A DNA stretch of 64,000 nucleotides from DASXHZ01 sp036488085 (GCA_036488085.1 DASXHZ010000036.1:1-64000); one strand, 5' to 3'; counted from the first letter of the stretch, positions 25,174 through 33,469 are shown. The notes: generated from the letters alone by a model not told the origin. Translations and numbers: made by a program.

Positions 25174-26553
25174 CAGCGAGCCGACTTTGTAGTGCTCGGA
25201 CGTGTCGTAGGCGGCGTCGATCTGGAACTTCGGCCACGCAAGGCCGCCGCCGATCGACCGGTGGTTTTGGCTCGTTCCTTTCGGAAAGAGCAGCGCCGCG
25301 CCGACTGCCTCGGGCGAGTTGAGCGGACCGGCCCAGTAGGTCGAGTGCGCCGGATCGCGCCACCAGCCGAGGCGCAGCGCGAACGGCACCTTCCACGGGA
25401 AGAAGTACTCCGTGCCCGCATGGATCTCCGTCACGTCGGGAGCCTTGAATCCGTTCGGGATGGCGCGCAACGCCGAATTGGCGGAGTGGAAGTCATCCAC
25501 CTGATTCGAATACTTCACGTGGACGGCGTCGACGTTCACGGTGAGCGTCGGAATGGGACGCACCGAAATGCCGACGCCGTAGACGTCCGGGATGTGGAAC
25601 GTCGTATCGGCGATCTTCTGATACGTGAAATCGGGCGCCAGCGCGAGGAACGTCGGCGTCGTGAAGCTCGGCCCCTTCTTGTAGACCGCGCCGGCGCTGA
25701 ACTTGTCGGACGGCGCCCACTTCATGCCGACGCCGAACGTGAAGTCCTTCTTCTGGCCGATGGTGATGTTCCCGTCCTTGTCCACGTTCGCGGTCGCCTG
25801 CACCGAGGTGCTCTGCGGTTCATACGTCGCGGCCGAGATGCGGTTCGTGAGCGCCACCTCGTGGAATGTGTGGTAGCGCGCCGACACGCCGACCGAGAAC
25901 TTCCCCGCCTGCCACGCGCCGCTGAGGCCGAAGGTCCGCAACTGCACGTCGACAGCCGTCAGGAATGGGTTGGTAACGTACTGGAGACAGCCGAGCGGGT
26001 CCTTGGTCGACTGGATGATGTTGATGCACTCCTGCAGCGATACGGGGTGATCGCCGTACGCCGCCTTCGGGAGGTAGAAGTTCGGAACGTCCGTTACGAT
26101 CGCGCCGGTGAACTGATTCAGCGTCGGCACGACCGCCGCCGCGCCGACGTTGCGGAGCGGCTCGTTGTAGTAAACGCCGATGACGAAGTTCTTCGGGAGG
26201 GGGTAGACGACGCTGGCGAAAGTCGGCTCGACGCGTTCGCTGTAGTGCGTGAACGCCGTCCGCGTCAGGTCCGGATACGTGCCGGTGGTAGTCATGATCT
26301 GCTGCTCGAGGTAGTTGCGCGCCTCGATCGAAAACTCCGGTTTGCGCAGGATCGTGAGGCCGGCCGGATTCGCCTCCGTCGCCGACGCGTCGTCGGCGAG
26401 TCCGATGAACGCGCCGCCCATGCCGAGGGAGCGGGCTCCCGGGTTGCCGAAATTGAACTGCAGGCCCGACAGAGCTTCGATGTCGGTGTTCTGCGCCAGC
26501 GCTGGAAGCGCGATGAGCGTGCAAAGCGCGAGCGTGGAGAAGAATCTACGCAT
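25153..26553 (-). CDS. FadL/OMPP1-like outer-membrane transport protein
   Basis: A 466-residue outer-membrane beta-barrel of the FadL/TodX family, which takes up hydrophobic compounds such as fatty acids or aromatics. A cleavable signal (about 1-20, PALAQ) precedes GNPGARSLGMGGAFIGLADDASATEANPAGL, the FadL hatch signature, then alternating barrel strands ending SVVFRR. The ATG at 26553 has AGGAAGC just before it; longer frames upstream lack a site. Its proximity to the aminophenol-type operon makes aromatic uptake possible. The first 31 codons and leader are duplicated at 28145-28259. Confidence 0.88.
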   Translation of the reverse strand: MRRFFSTLALCTLIALPALAQNTDIEALSGLQFNFGNPGARSLGMGGAFIGLADDASATEANPAGLTILRKPEFSIEARNYLEQQIMTTTGTYPDLTRTAFTHYSERVEPTFASVVYPLPKNFVIGVYYNEPLRNVGAAAVVPTLNQFTGAIVTDVPNFYLPKAAYGDHPVSLQECINIIQSTKDPLGCLQYVTNPFLTAVDVQLRTFGLSGAWQAGKFSVGVSARYHTFHEVALTNRISAATYEPQSTSVQATANVDKDGNITIGQKKDFTFGVGMKWAPSDKFSAGAVYKKGPSFTTPTFLALAPDFTYQKIADTTFHIPDVYGVGISVRPIPTLTVNVDAVHVKYSNQVDDFHSANSALRAIPNGFKAPDVTEIHAGTEYFFPWKVPFALRLGWWRDPAHSTYWAGPLNSPEAVGAALLFPKGTSQNHRSIGGGLAWPKFQIDAAYDTSEHYKVGSLSVVFRR

Positions 26554-26574
26554 GCTTCCTCCGATCGGGACGAT
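26460..26574. repeat. 115-bp duplicated segment, copy A (porin 5' end)
   Basis: This covers the leader, ribosome site and first 31 codons of the FadL-like gene. It matches 28145-28259 with two mismatches (offset 1,685 bp, same orientation), and weaker identity continues upstream of the leader (GAAGGATA). Confidence 0.95.
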
Positions 26575-26603
26575 ATGCGCGGAAGGATAGCAGACGGGGA
26601 AAT

Positions 26604-26631
26604 GGCCGGGCGCGCTGCAGCACGCCCGGCC
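26604..26631. terminator. Hairpin between 26650-27231 gene and porin gene
   Basis: A 9-bp perfect stem (GGCCGGGCG / CGCCCGGCC, 10-nt loop) lies 19 bp after the stop of the upstream minus-strand gene. There is no T-run, so it may be a weak terminator or a repeat-type palindrome. Confidence 0.45.
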
Positions 26632-26649
26632 CACACCCTCCCAATCACA

Positions 26650-27231
26650 TCACTGCTGTTTCGTTGCGGACTGCGGCACCGTCGTCGAAGCCGTCGGAGC
26701 CGGTTGCGGATCCTGGGTCGCGGGCTTCTTCTTGCCGCGCGCCAGGCGCTTGAGCCGTTTGATCTCCGCCACCTGCGGAACGAGCTCCACGTGCGCCGGA
26801 TCGTTCGACAGCGCCGCGCTGACGCCGTACGTCTGCTTGATGATGAGCGCGAGACGCTGGCGGCGGATGAGGTTCGCCCCGGCGATGCCGTTCAGCATCG
26901 TCCGAAGCTCCGCCTCCGCCTGATTCCAACGGTTCGACTCGTCATACAGCGCACGAACGTCATCGGGCTGATGACCGACCGACATCGCCACGAGGTCCGC
27001 CGAGCCGATCGCGCCGATCGACGCCTGCAGGATCTCGTTGGTGACGACCCGCGAGAGACCGCGCACGGCCTGCCGCTGATCGCCCGTCAACGGAGTGACG
27101 TCGGCGATGCGAGCACGAATCGCTTGCAACTGATCGACGACCTCCTGAGGAGTCAAGGGCGCTCCCGTCGACGGCGAATCCGCCGCGGCATTCGGGGTGG
27201 GACTGCTGTTGTTGAGCATCATGATCTTCAT
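26650..27231 (-). CDS. Helical protein of unknown function with Pro/Ala-Thr-rich ends
   Basis: A 193-residue, probably cytoplasmic protein. The N-terminus is low complexity (SSPTPNAAADSPSTGAPL), the centre (about 25-160) is amphipathic helical and the C-terminus is basic then Pro/Thr/Gln-rich. There is no signal peptide. The ATG at 27231 has GGAGAGAG eight bases upstream, which sets the start; the frame is open further but reads through a non-coding leader. I do not recognise the family. A TTGACC-TG-GGTCAA palindrome sits 20 bp upstream. Confidence 0.72.
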   Translation of the reverse strand: MKIMMLNNSSPTPNAAADSPSTGAPLTPQEVVDQLQAIRARIADVTPLTGDQRQAVRGLSRVVTNEILQASIGAIGSADLVAMSVGHQPDDVRALYDESNRWNQAEAELRTMLNGIAGANLIRRQRLALIIKQTYGVSAALSNDPAHVELVPQVAEIKRLKRLARGKKKPATQDPQPAPTASTTVPQSATKQQ

Positions 27232-27250
27232 ATCTCTCTCCTTTCCAAAA

Positions 27251-27264
27251 TTGACCTGGGTCAA
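27251..27264. promoter_or_regulatory. TTGACC-TG-GGTCAA palindrome, possible operator
   Basis: The 6-bp arms are perfect, and read as TTGAC-N4-GTCAA the site has the spacing of Crp/Fnr-family boxes. It lies 20 bp upstream of the start at 27231, immediately before the ribosome site. Confidence 0.35.
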
Positions 27265-27672
27265 AGATCCGACCGGAGGGAGCGACATGAACTCGTCGAC
27301 TAGCGCATGCGGCCCACCGGCTGGAAAAGACGGCACGGCAACGCCGGCTTTTCCGAGTAGTGATTTCCGAGGGCGTGCGCGCGCACACCTCCGGAGTCCG
27401 CGGCAGGAGGAGCTAAGCTCTGACTCCCGCACCGGTACGAACTACGGATACCTTATTCAGGACCCTCGTACCGCCGTTAGCCGCAGGAACCGCTCTACGA
27501 TGAGGATTCGATTCCTAGTATCAAATGTAGGCCGGCTGAGGCCGTTTGTCAAGTGAAAATTTGAGCTAAGCGGTTTATTTACTGCTGGATGGCACAACCA
27601 CCTGGGGTCGACCGGCTGAAACGCATGCGCCGGAGGCGCTGCCTTGGGGTCAGTGACGCTTGATGTACTGCA

Positions 27673-27887
27673 CGGCGCCACGGAGCACGGACCTAACGCC
27701 GCGGAGCACGGATGCGGCGCCACGGAGCACGGGTGCGGCTCCGCGGAGCAAGGGTGCGGCTCCGCGGAGCAAGGAGGCGGCGCCACGGAGCAAGGGTGCG
27801 GCGCCGCGGAGCAAGGGTGCGGCGCCGCGGAGCAGGGGTGCGGCACCGCGGAGCAGGGGTGCGGCGCCGCGGAGCACGGGTGCGGAA
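27673..27887. repeat. 21-bp tandem repeat array, ten copies
   Basis: GGAGCA recurs at 27682, 27703, 27724, 27745, 27766, 27787, 27808, 27829, 27850 and 27871, an exact 21-bp period. The unit is roughly GGAGCAAGGGTGCGGCGCCGC with variants at a few positions. All frames are open through it. A plus-strand frame (TTG 27644) would give a Cys-Gly-x-x-Glu-x-Gly heptad repeat, and a minus-strand frame a Leu-Arg-Gly-Ala-Ala-Pro-x repeat. No start signal supports either. Confidence 0.93.
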
Positions 27888-27989
27888 CACAGTTCCGAGG
27901 CGCGGAACGGCGGCGCCGAGGCGCGGAACAGGGGCGCGGAGGCAAAAAAACGCGGTGAGGGGCCGCCGGGCCATGAAGAGGGATGCTGG

Positions 27990-28238
27990 TCAGTGGTCGG
28001 AGCCGGGTTGCCCCGGAGTCTCCGAATCGCCGGTCTCGACGTAGAACACGAGTGCGCCGCCACGCCATCGGGAGAGTCGCTTCAATTGCAAACATTCTTC
28101 GGCGGTGATCCCGAGCGGATCGGCCGGCGCGTTCAAGAACTTCAGCAGGCCCGACAGCGCCTCGATGTCGGTGTTCTGCGCCAGCGCTGGAAGCGCGATG
28201 AGCGTGCAAAGCGCGAGCGTGGAGAAGAATCTACGCAT
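27990..28238 (-). CDS. Small chimeric exported protein with duplicated porin N-terminus
   Basis: An 82-residue open frame. Residues 1-31 are identical to the FadL-like protein at 25153-26553 (signal peptide plus QNTDIEALSGL), and the duplicated leader brings its own AGGAAGC ribosome site. From residue 32 the sequence is new: KFLNAPADPLG, then EECLQLKRLSRWRGG and an acidic C-terminus. It is either a decaying duplication that reads into unrelated DNA or a new small secreted protein. The gene is divergent from the beta-helix protein gene at 28349. Confidence 0.5.
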   Translation of the reverse strand: MRRFFSTLALCTLIALPALAQNTDIEALSGLLKFLNAPADPLGITAEECLQLKRLSRWRGGALVFYVETGDSETPGQPGSDH

Positions 28239-28259
28239 GCTTCCTCCGATCGGGACGAT
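28145..28259. repeat. 115-bp duplicated segment, copy B
   Basis: Second copy of 26460-26574, same orientation, two mismatches. It carries a ribosome site and a complete signal peptide coding region. Confidence 0.95.
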
Positions 28260-28348
28260 GTCGTCGAAGGATAACAGAGCACATTCGTGTGTTGCGTCAC
28301 TACCGCGGGCGATCTCGCTACCTACATTGCTGAACAAGGAGATTACTT

Positions 28349-29947
28349 ATGTCAGCACGTTGGAAGCTCGCCCTCGTCATCCTCTTCGTCTTCGGTACAT
28401 GGCCGCTGTATGCGCAGTTCAATGTCGCCTCCTATGGCGCGGTCGCGGACTGCTCGACCGACAACGCCACGGCGTTTCAGAACGCCATCAACGCCGCGGC
28501 TGCCAACCAGAATGGCGGAACGGTCTTCATCCCTGCCGCGTCGACTTCCACCGGCTGCTACGTCATCAAGACGCCGCTCAAGGTGCAGGGGCATCGCCTC
28601 ACGATCAAAGGTCAGGGGCTACACAATCCGGCGCTCCTGTTCGACTTCAGCGCTTACGTTGGAACACTTCCAAAGTACGGATTCATCGTCGGCGAGACTT
28701 CGACCTCGGCCATATCGGCGACAGCGAACTACGACTCGGCACGGATCGAAGATCTCCGAATGGCGATGAAGGGAAGCGGGAGCAGCGGAGGCGGGATCCT
28801 CGTGCAGCGAAACCCGTTTTTCTACGTTCGCGCCATCAGCATCGCCACCAACGACACGACCGCGCCGGGATACGGCATTCGCGTGATTGCGTCGGACTCC
28901 CAGGTGATGATCGATCAGGTTCTGATCGGTAGCGGCGACTGCGCCACGTCGTCGCAAGCAACGAGTATTGCGCCGGCAGTCGGCATCTCGATCGAGGACG
29001 GCTCGAATCAGACGTTCGTTCACAGCAGCACGATCGTGGCGAGTGCCACCGCAATCCAGGTTGCAAACTCCGTCGGTGTTTGGATCGAGCGGAATGAGAT
29101 CTTATCGTGCGCCTCGCCGGACGCTACTCTTTACGGCGTAAAGATCGTCACCGGCCAGGCCATCCCGTCGTACCTAACCTGGCTTCCTGCCTACATCACG
29201 GCGGACGTTCACGTCACGGAAAACATCTTCGAGCCGCTCGAGTTTTCAGCGGAGACGATTTACGACGTCTACGTCGGAAGCGGCGCGCCCTCGAGTCCGT
29301 CGGACCACGGCGCTACGGGCGTCTCCATTCGAGACAACCTGCACCTCGGCACCAGCGCATCGACGCGCAAGCTGTACACATTCGACTATGCCGACCAAGC
29401 CTTCCTGAACAACGCGCACTGGATCGGTACCGTCACCACCATCGCAACGATCACCGCGAACGCCAGCAAGACGACGGTCGATCTTCCCGACATGACGACG
29501 TACAACACTGCCGGGACACCGACGATCATCAGTGATGCCGGCTACCAGTCCGTGATCGTCGGTCGGTACATGTCGCCCGCCTTTGCGTCGGGCGATTACT
29601 CGACGCTCACCTCGCCGGCAACCTGGACCGTCGACTCGAGCGACGTCGCCACGAATGAATACACCGTGCACCACAAACGGATGCACATGATCGTCTGGTT
29701 GGGCTCAACGACGGTGAGCGGAGGCAACCCCTACGCGCTGTACGTCAAGATTCCCGGGGGTTTCGTAGCCGCCAAGGCGGCTCTGACTCTCGCTCGCGTC
29801 GTCGACAACGGCAACGTGACAGTAGGATTTGCTACCGTCGGAACAGGCAGCTCGGCGATTCAGGTGAGCCGGTCCGATGGAGCGCCTTTCGCCGTATCTG
29901 CGAACAACACCTACGCGCAGTTCGAGTTCGATTTCGAAGTCCAGTAA
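28349..29947 (+). CDS. Exported right-handed beta-helix protein (pectate lyase-like)
   Basis: A 532-residue secreted protein. The signal peptide (about 1-22, PLYAQ) is followed by FNVASYGAVADCSTDNATAFQNAI, the start signature of the Pectate_lyase_3/GH28-like beta-helix fold, then GGTVFIPAAS and LTIKGQGLH coils. The C-terminal third looks like a separate beta domain. Such proteins bind or cleave polysaccharides; no catalytic set is clear, so substrate and activity are open. AAGGAG lies 8 bases before the ATG. An 11-bp hairpin follows the stop. Confidence 0.83.
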   Translation: MSARWKLALVILFVFGTWPLYAQFNVASYGAVADCSTDNATAFQNAINAAAANQNGGTVFIPAASTSTGCYVIKTPLKVQGHRLTIKGQGLHNPALLFDFSAYVGTLPKYGFIVGETSTSAISATANYDSARIEDLRMAMKGSGSSGGGILVQRNPFFYVRAISIATNDTTAPGYGIRVIASDSQVMIDQVLIGSGDCATSSQATSIAPAVGISIEDGSNQTFVHSSTIVASATAIQVANSVGVWIERNEILSCASPDATLYGVKIVTGQAIPSYLTWLPAYITADVHVTENIFEPLEFSAETIYDVYVGSGAPSSPSDHGATGVSIRDNLHLGTSASTRKLYTFDYADQAFLNNAHWIGTVTTIATITANASKTTVDLPDMTTYNTAGTPTIISDAGYQSVIVGRYMSPAFASGDYSTLTSPATWTVDSSDVATNEYTVHHKRMHMIVWLGSTTVSGGNPYALYVKIPGGFVAAKAALTLARVVDNGNVTVGFATVGTGSSAIQVSRSDGAPFAVSANNTYAQFEFDFEVQ

Positions 29948-29960
29948 GCGAGAGGAGAAT

Positions 29961-29990
29961 GACCGTGCGCGTGAGACCGCGCGCACGGTC
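29961..29990 (+). terminator. Hairpin after the beta-helix gene
   Basis: An 11-bp perfect stem (GACCGTGCGCG / CGCGCACGGTC, 8-nt loop) starts 13 bp after the stop at 29947, without a T-run. A second 8-bp hairpin is at 30037-30055. Both lie in what would be the N-terminal extension of the next gene, arguing that the extension is not coding. Confidence 0.55.
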
Positions 29991-30093
29991 TCCGGCCGGC
30001 CTGCCGCGACCAAGGCGGGATGGCACAGAGCAAGAGCCCGGAACGGTGTTCCGGGATGGATTGCCATATCGCGGAGCCGTGTTGCGAACGCAA

Positions 30094-30546
30094 ATGAACG
30101 CTGCGCAGCGCATTTTCAAGTTCGACCGGACGCCTGTCGCGCGGCTGATCTCATGCGCCGCCGTGTTCGGCTCCGCGGCGCTGGTGTTCGACTACCTCTC
30201 GGCCGGCTGGGACGAAGTCGATATCCTCCCGTTCCTCGGCCTCATCCTCCTGTTCCTCGGCACGTTCGCCGCCGCGGTCGTCCAGTACGGCGATCACATT
30301 TACCTGAGCGATCACGGCGTCATGTACGAGAACCGGCTGCTGAAGATCTTCGGGATGCGCGGTCGGTGGATGCGGTGGGAGGACGTCGTCGAGGTCCGCG
30401 AGATCAAGCGGAAGGTGCTGATCCTCCTCTCGCGCGACGGGCAGCGGATGCTGGTCGACGCAATCCTTGGCTACGCGATTGCACGAGCCGAGATCCTGCG
30501 ACGGGCACCGCAGGCCATCCTCAGCGGGACGCTCGTCGATTCATAA
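30094..30546 (+). CDS. Membrane protein with two TM helices and a PH-like domain
   Basis: A 150-residue protein with two close TM helices (about 15-33 and 42-60) followed by a domain with IYLSDHGVMYENRLL and RWMRWEDVVEVREIKRKVLILLS, the strand pattern of bacterial PH-like domains. Function unknown. The frame is open to 29959, but that extension is Arg/Pro-rich and spans two hairpins. ATG 30094 or TTG 30082 (with GGAG upstream) are the likely starts. The transglycosylase gene begins 15 bp downstream. Confidence 0.68.
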   Translation: MNAAQRIFKFDRTPVARLISCAAVFGSAALVFDYLSAGWDEVDILPFLGLILLFLGTFAAAVVQYGDHIYLSDHGVMYENRLLKIFGMRGRWMRWEDVVEVREIKRKVLILLSRDGQRMLVDAILGYAIARAEILRRAPQAILSGTLVDS

Positions 30547-30561
30547 GTCGATGATCGAGCA

Positions 30562-32922
30562 GTGAGCCGGCGCGCAAGAGTCATCACCGCAGTTTCCGCA
30601 CTCGTCATCGCGCTCGCCGCCCTTGTCTTCATTCTTTCGCGCCAGCGCGTGCAGCGGCGTGTGGCTCTCCGACGCGCCCATCGCGGCGCTCCGATGGCGC
30701 TCCCGAAGGGCATTCCGCCGGTCGAGCAATGGACGCAGACGTTCGAGGCGCTCGGGCCGAAAGATCTCGATGCCCTCCTCGATGAGATCGAGAAGCAGCA
30801 TGGCGATCTCTATGCGAAGGACTCCCTCGGATATCTCCACGCCCGAGCGCGCATCGAGAACAACGACCTCGCGCCCGCGGCCCAAAAGCTGGCGCCATTC
30901 CTCGCGGCCGGAAACCCGCTTCGCGACCTCGCTCTCTTCCATCAGGCGGAGATCGACTCCGCGCGCGGCGACGAGGCGGCGGCGAGCCGCGACCGGATGG
31001 CGCTCATCGCCGGATACCCGAACGCGCTCCATCGCGACGAGGCGATCGACGACGAGACGGAGTTTCTGGCGCGAACGAACGCGAAAGCGCTCATCGATTT
31101 CGCGGCGCGGCTCTACCCGACCGCGTCATCGGAACGGCGGCGCGACCTCGACGCTCACATCGTCGAGGCGCTGATCCACGGCGGCGACGCCAACGGCGCG
31201 CTGACTCGCGCGCTCCAGATCCTGAAGGGCGGGACGATGGACGACGCCGCGGACCGTGCGGGCCTCGCCATCGACCGGCCGCAACTCGTCGCGAAGCTCA
31301 ACGCGCAGCAGCTCGCGATGCTCGGCGACACGATGCGGAACCACCGGCACTTCGATCGCGCGGTCGCGCTCCTCTCGCTCGCCCTCCGCGGCCTGCCTCA
31401 GAAACACGACGACCTCCTCTTCGCCATCGGCCGCAGCCAGTTCGGTGCGGAACAGTTCGCGGCTGCGCGCGAGACGTACCTCCGCGGCGCCCGCGAGACG
31501 AAGGACCTCAAGCAGAAGGCGGCGTTCTTCTGGCACGCCTCGCGCGCCGCGCAGCTCCTCGGCGACGACCGCGGCGCGGAGCAGCTGATGTCGCAGTCGA
31601 TCGCGGTGCCGGTCTACTCCGACTCCGCCATCGCGGCGCTGACGCAGCGGATGCGGACGCGCCTCGTGCAGCATCGCGTCGCCGAGGCGAACGCCGATCT
31701 CGTGCAGGTGCGGAAGGCGGCGGCGAACAAGCACGCGGTGGTCGAGGCGTCTCTCGCGTATGCGATCGCGATGATCGGGACGCACAACAATCGCGCGGCC
31801 CTCGGCTCGCTGAACGCCGTCCCGCCGAAACTGCTGACAAAGTACGACGTGCCGGAGTACGCCTACTGGCGCGGCGTCGCGTCGGCGGCGTTCGCGCCGT
31901 ATCTCGAGTGCCTGCGCTCGACTGTGCCGTCGCACTTTCCGTACTTTGCCCGGAACCGCGTCGACGCGCAGTCGCTGGCTCAGGAACTTCAGAAACGCGA
32001 CGCCGAGGTCGAGCAGGACATCGCGGCGAAGAACTGGCTCGCCGCGAAGCAGGCGGCGACCGATCGCATTCTCCTCTCGGCGCGCAACCGCGAGCCGGCG
32101 CTCAAGCGGCTCGCGTCCATCTACCAGCAGCTCCCGGCGTACCGCACGATCCTCGAGCTGAAGCCGCACCCGTTCCCGGCACTTCCGAACGCCGGGAACG
32201 ATCGCGGTTCGATGCTCATGGCGCTCGGGCTGTTCGACGAGGCGACCGATGACATCGAGAAGCGCTGGCCTTTGCGACCCTTGTCGTCCGCGCTGACGCA
32301 ATCGCTCGCCCTCAATCGCGGCGGCGCGTCGAAACAGTCGATCTACGCGATCGAGGTGCTGATGAAGTCGGTGCCGGACGACTACGTTCCCGATTTGCTG
32401 CCGCTCGCCGTCCGGCAGCTGCTCTACCCGCGCTACTTCTACGGCGCGATCGAATCCGACTCGGGACACTTCGATGCCGACCCGACGCTCGTCCTCTCGA
32501 TCATGCGGGAGGAGTCGCGCTTCAATCCACGCGCGAAGTCGGAGGCAGCCGCACGCGGGTTGATGCAGTTCATCATCATCACCGCCGCCGAGATCGGCCG
32601 CGACATCGGGATCGTCAAGATCACGCCTGACGATCTCTACGACCCGCGCATCATCATCCGCCTCGGGGCAAAGTACGTCGGCGAGCTGACGCAGAAGTTC
32701 GGCGGCGACCGCTACAAGACCGCGGCCGCCTACAACGCCGGCCCCGCCCAAACCGCGTTATGGTCTCGCCTCTCCCCCGCCCCCGGCGACGATTTCTTCC
32801 TGTCGTCCGTCACCTTCGACGAGACGAAGGACTACGTGCGGAAAGTGATGAATTCCTACAAGCGCTACGGCGAGATCTACGGCAACGCCGGCCCGCAAGG
32901 CGGCTTGCGCGCGGAACCGTAG
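30562..32922 (+). CDS. slt: Soluble lytic murein transglycosylase-like protein
   Basis: A 786-residue periplasmic enzyme that cleaves peptidoglycan glycan strands with 1,6-anhydro ends. An N-terminal TM/signal anchor (about 8-26) leads to a long superhelical alpha region of TPR-like pairs (about 60-600). The C-terminal SLT domain (about 620-770) has the catalytic Glu in MREESRFNP, then AAARGLMQFI and AAAYNAGPAQTALW. This is the Slt70 architecture, somewhat longer than E. coli Slt. Start is GTG. Confidence 0.9.
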   Translation: MSRRARVITAVSALVIALAALVFILSRQRVQRRVALRRAHRGAPMALPKGIPPVEQWTQTFEALGPKDLDALLDEIEKQHGDLYAKDSLGYLHARARIENNDLAPAAQKLAPFLAAGNPLRDLALFHQAEIDSARGDEAAASRDRMALIAGYPNALHRDEAIDDETEFLARTNAKALIDFAARLYPTASSERRRDLDAHIVEALIHGGDANGALTRALQILKGGTMDDAADRAGLAIDRPQLVAKLNAQQLAMLGDTMRNHRHFDRAVALLSLALRGLPQKHDDLLFAIGRSQFGAEQFAAARETYLRGARETKDLKQKAAFFWHASRAAQLLGDDRGAEQLMSQSIAVPVYSDSAIAALTQRMRTRLVQHRVAEANADLVQVRKAAANKHAVVEASLAYAIAMIGTHNNRAALGSLNAVPPKLLTKYDVPEYAYWRGVASAAFAPYLECLRSTVPSHFPYFARNRVDAQSLAQELQKRDAEVEQDIAAKNWLAAKQAATDRILLSARNREPALKRLASIYQQLPAYRTILELKPHPFPALPNAGNDRGSMLMALGLFDEATDDIEKRWPLRPLSSALTQSLALNRGGASKQSIYAIEVLMKSVPDDYVPDLLPLAVRQLLYPRYFYGAIESDSGHFDADPTLVLSIMREESRFNPRAKSEAAARGLMQFIIITAAEIGRDIGIVKITPDDLYDPRIIIRLGAKYVGELTQKFGGDRYKTAAAYNAGPAQTALWSRLSPAPGDDFFLSSVTFDETKDYVRKVMNSYKRYGEIYGNAGPQGGLRAEP

Positions 32923-32927
32923 GAAGA

Positions 32928-32955
32928 TGGTGCATCGTGGTGCATGTTGGTGTAA
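32928..32955 (+). promoter_or_regulatory. Three direct repeats TGGTGCAT at 10-bp spacing, likely RHH operator
   Basis: TGGTGCAT (32928), TGGTGCAT (32938) and TGGTGTAA (32948) lie one helical turn apart just before the RHH gene at 32965. CopG/omega-type RHH proteins bind such tandem sites, so autoregulation is likely. Confidence 0.5.
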
Positions 32956-32958
32956 GTT
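32953..32958 (+). promoter_or_regulatory. TANNNT box (TAAGTT) for the RHH gene
   Basis: TAAGTT is 6 nt before ATG 32965, with no Shine-Dalgarno. It overlaps the last direct repeat of the likely operator. Confidence 0.3.
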
Positions 32959-32964
32959 GACAAC

Positions 32965-33225
32965 ATGCCTACTTCAGCCGGAAGTGTCCGTCAGAGCGTC
33001 AGCTTGCCATCCTCGGTGGCACGCCGTGTCCAGGCGATCGCCAAGCGCCGACGTACAAGCGCCAATCGAGTACTGATCGATCTCATCGAGAGCGGGCTGG
33101 AAGCGAGAGAGCACGAGCGAGAACGGTTCTTCGAGGTCGCCGACCGCCTCGGGAAGACCACCGACCCCGCAGAACAGAAACGCCTGAAGGAGGAATTGGC
33201 TTGCCTGACCTTTGGTGAGCCGTAG
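32965..33225 (+). CDS. Ribbon-helix-helix DNA-binding protein
   Basis: An 86-residue protein. SVRQSVSLPSSVARRVQAIA gives the beta strand and first helix of an Arc/CopG-type RHH fold, followed by TSANRVLIDLIESGLEA as the second helix; the C-terminal half is a charged helix. It resembles antitoxins or small autorepressors. The next gene starts in a TAGTG overlap of one base, the arrangement of toxin-antitoxin-like pairs. Confidence 0.75.
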   Translation: MPTSAGSVRQSVSLPSSVARRVQAIAKRRRTSANRVLIDLIESGLEAREHERERFFEVADRLGKTTDPAEQKRLKEELACLTFGEP

Positions 33226-33467
33226 TGCCGAAGATCCAGTGGACCAATCTGCCTCCGGAAATTCGTAATCATCTTTTCGATCGGCTTCGCGAGCGCAAGA
33301 TTACGGCTGACGACCTATACCAGCTGAAGTTGTGGCGTGAATCCGAACCCGACGCGCCGGAAGGCCAATGGTTCAAGGATTTTGGTTCTTTCAAGATCTG
33401 CGGCGAAGGTAAGTATCCGAAGACGTTTCTTCTTCGCTCACAAATTGCGAAGGGCAAGAAGCTGTGA
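33225..33467 (+). CDS. Small partner protein of the RHH gene, unknown function
   Basis: An 80-residue protein starting at a GTG that overlaps the RHH stop. It has PPEIRNHLFDRLRERKIT and ends in a basic patch (LLRSQIAKGKKL). No nuclease or kinase motif is seen. It may be the toxin-like partner of the RHH protein, or an unrelated small protein carried with it. A large palindrome begins 3 bp after its stop. Confidence 0.62.
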   Translation: MPKIQWTNLPPEIRNHLFDRLRERKITADDLYQLKLWRESEPDAPEGQWFKDFGSFKICGEGKYPKTFLLRSQIAKGKKL

Positions 33468-33469
33468 TG

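Larger units (their letters stand above)
27232..27989. other. 758-bp non-coding stretch with hairpins and tandem repeats
   Basis: No convincing gene is seen here. It contains the TTGACC/GGTCAA palindrome (27251-27264), a 12-bp-arm hairpin (27323-27334 with 27343-27354, one mismatch), a GGTACGA/TCGTACC pair near 27440-27480 and the 21-bp tandem array (27673-27887), followed by irregular GAGGCGCGGAAC repeats to about 27943. Open frames across the array arise because its period is a multiple of three. The 27230-27480 part could be a structured leader of the minus-strand gene; I could not match it to a known riboswitch. Confidence 0.6.

Noticed and set aside
25192..27303. A 703-codon plus-strand open frame opposite the porin and the unknown helical protein
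   Set aside because: It is an antisense shadow of GC-rich coding DNA: Arg/Asp/Val-rich composition, no domains, no ribosome site, and it spans two real genes and an intergenic region.
27673..27887. CRISPR array
   Set aside because: Repeats are directly tandem at 21 bp with no unique spacers and no cas genes.
27644..27958. Cys-Gly heptad repeat frame as a RiPP precursor
   Set aside because: All frames through the 21-bp array are open because of its period, there is no leader peptide, maturase or ribosome site, and the start would be a TTG in plain intergenic DNA.
29959..30093. N-terminal extension of the PH-like membrane protein
   Set aside because: It is Arg/Pro-rich low complexity and is made of two hairpins that look like a terminator of the upstream gene.
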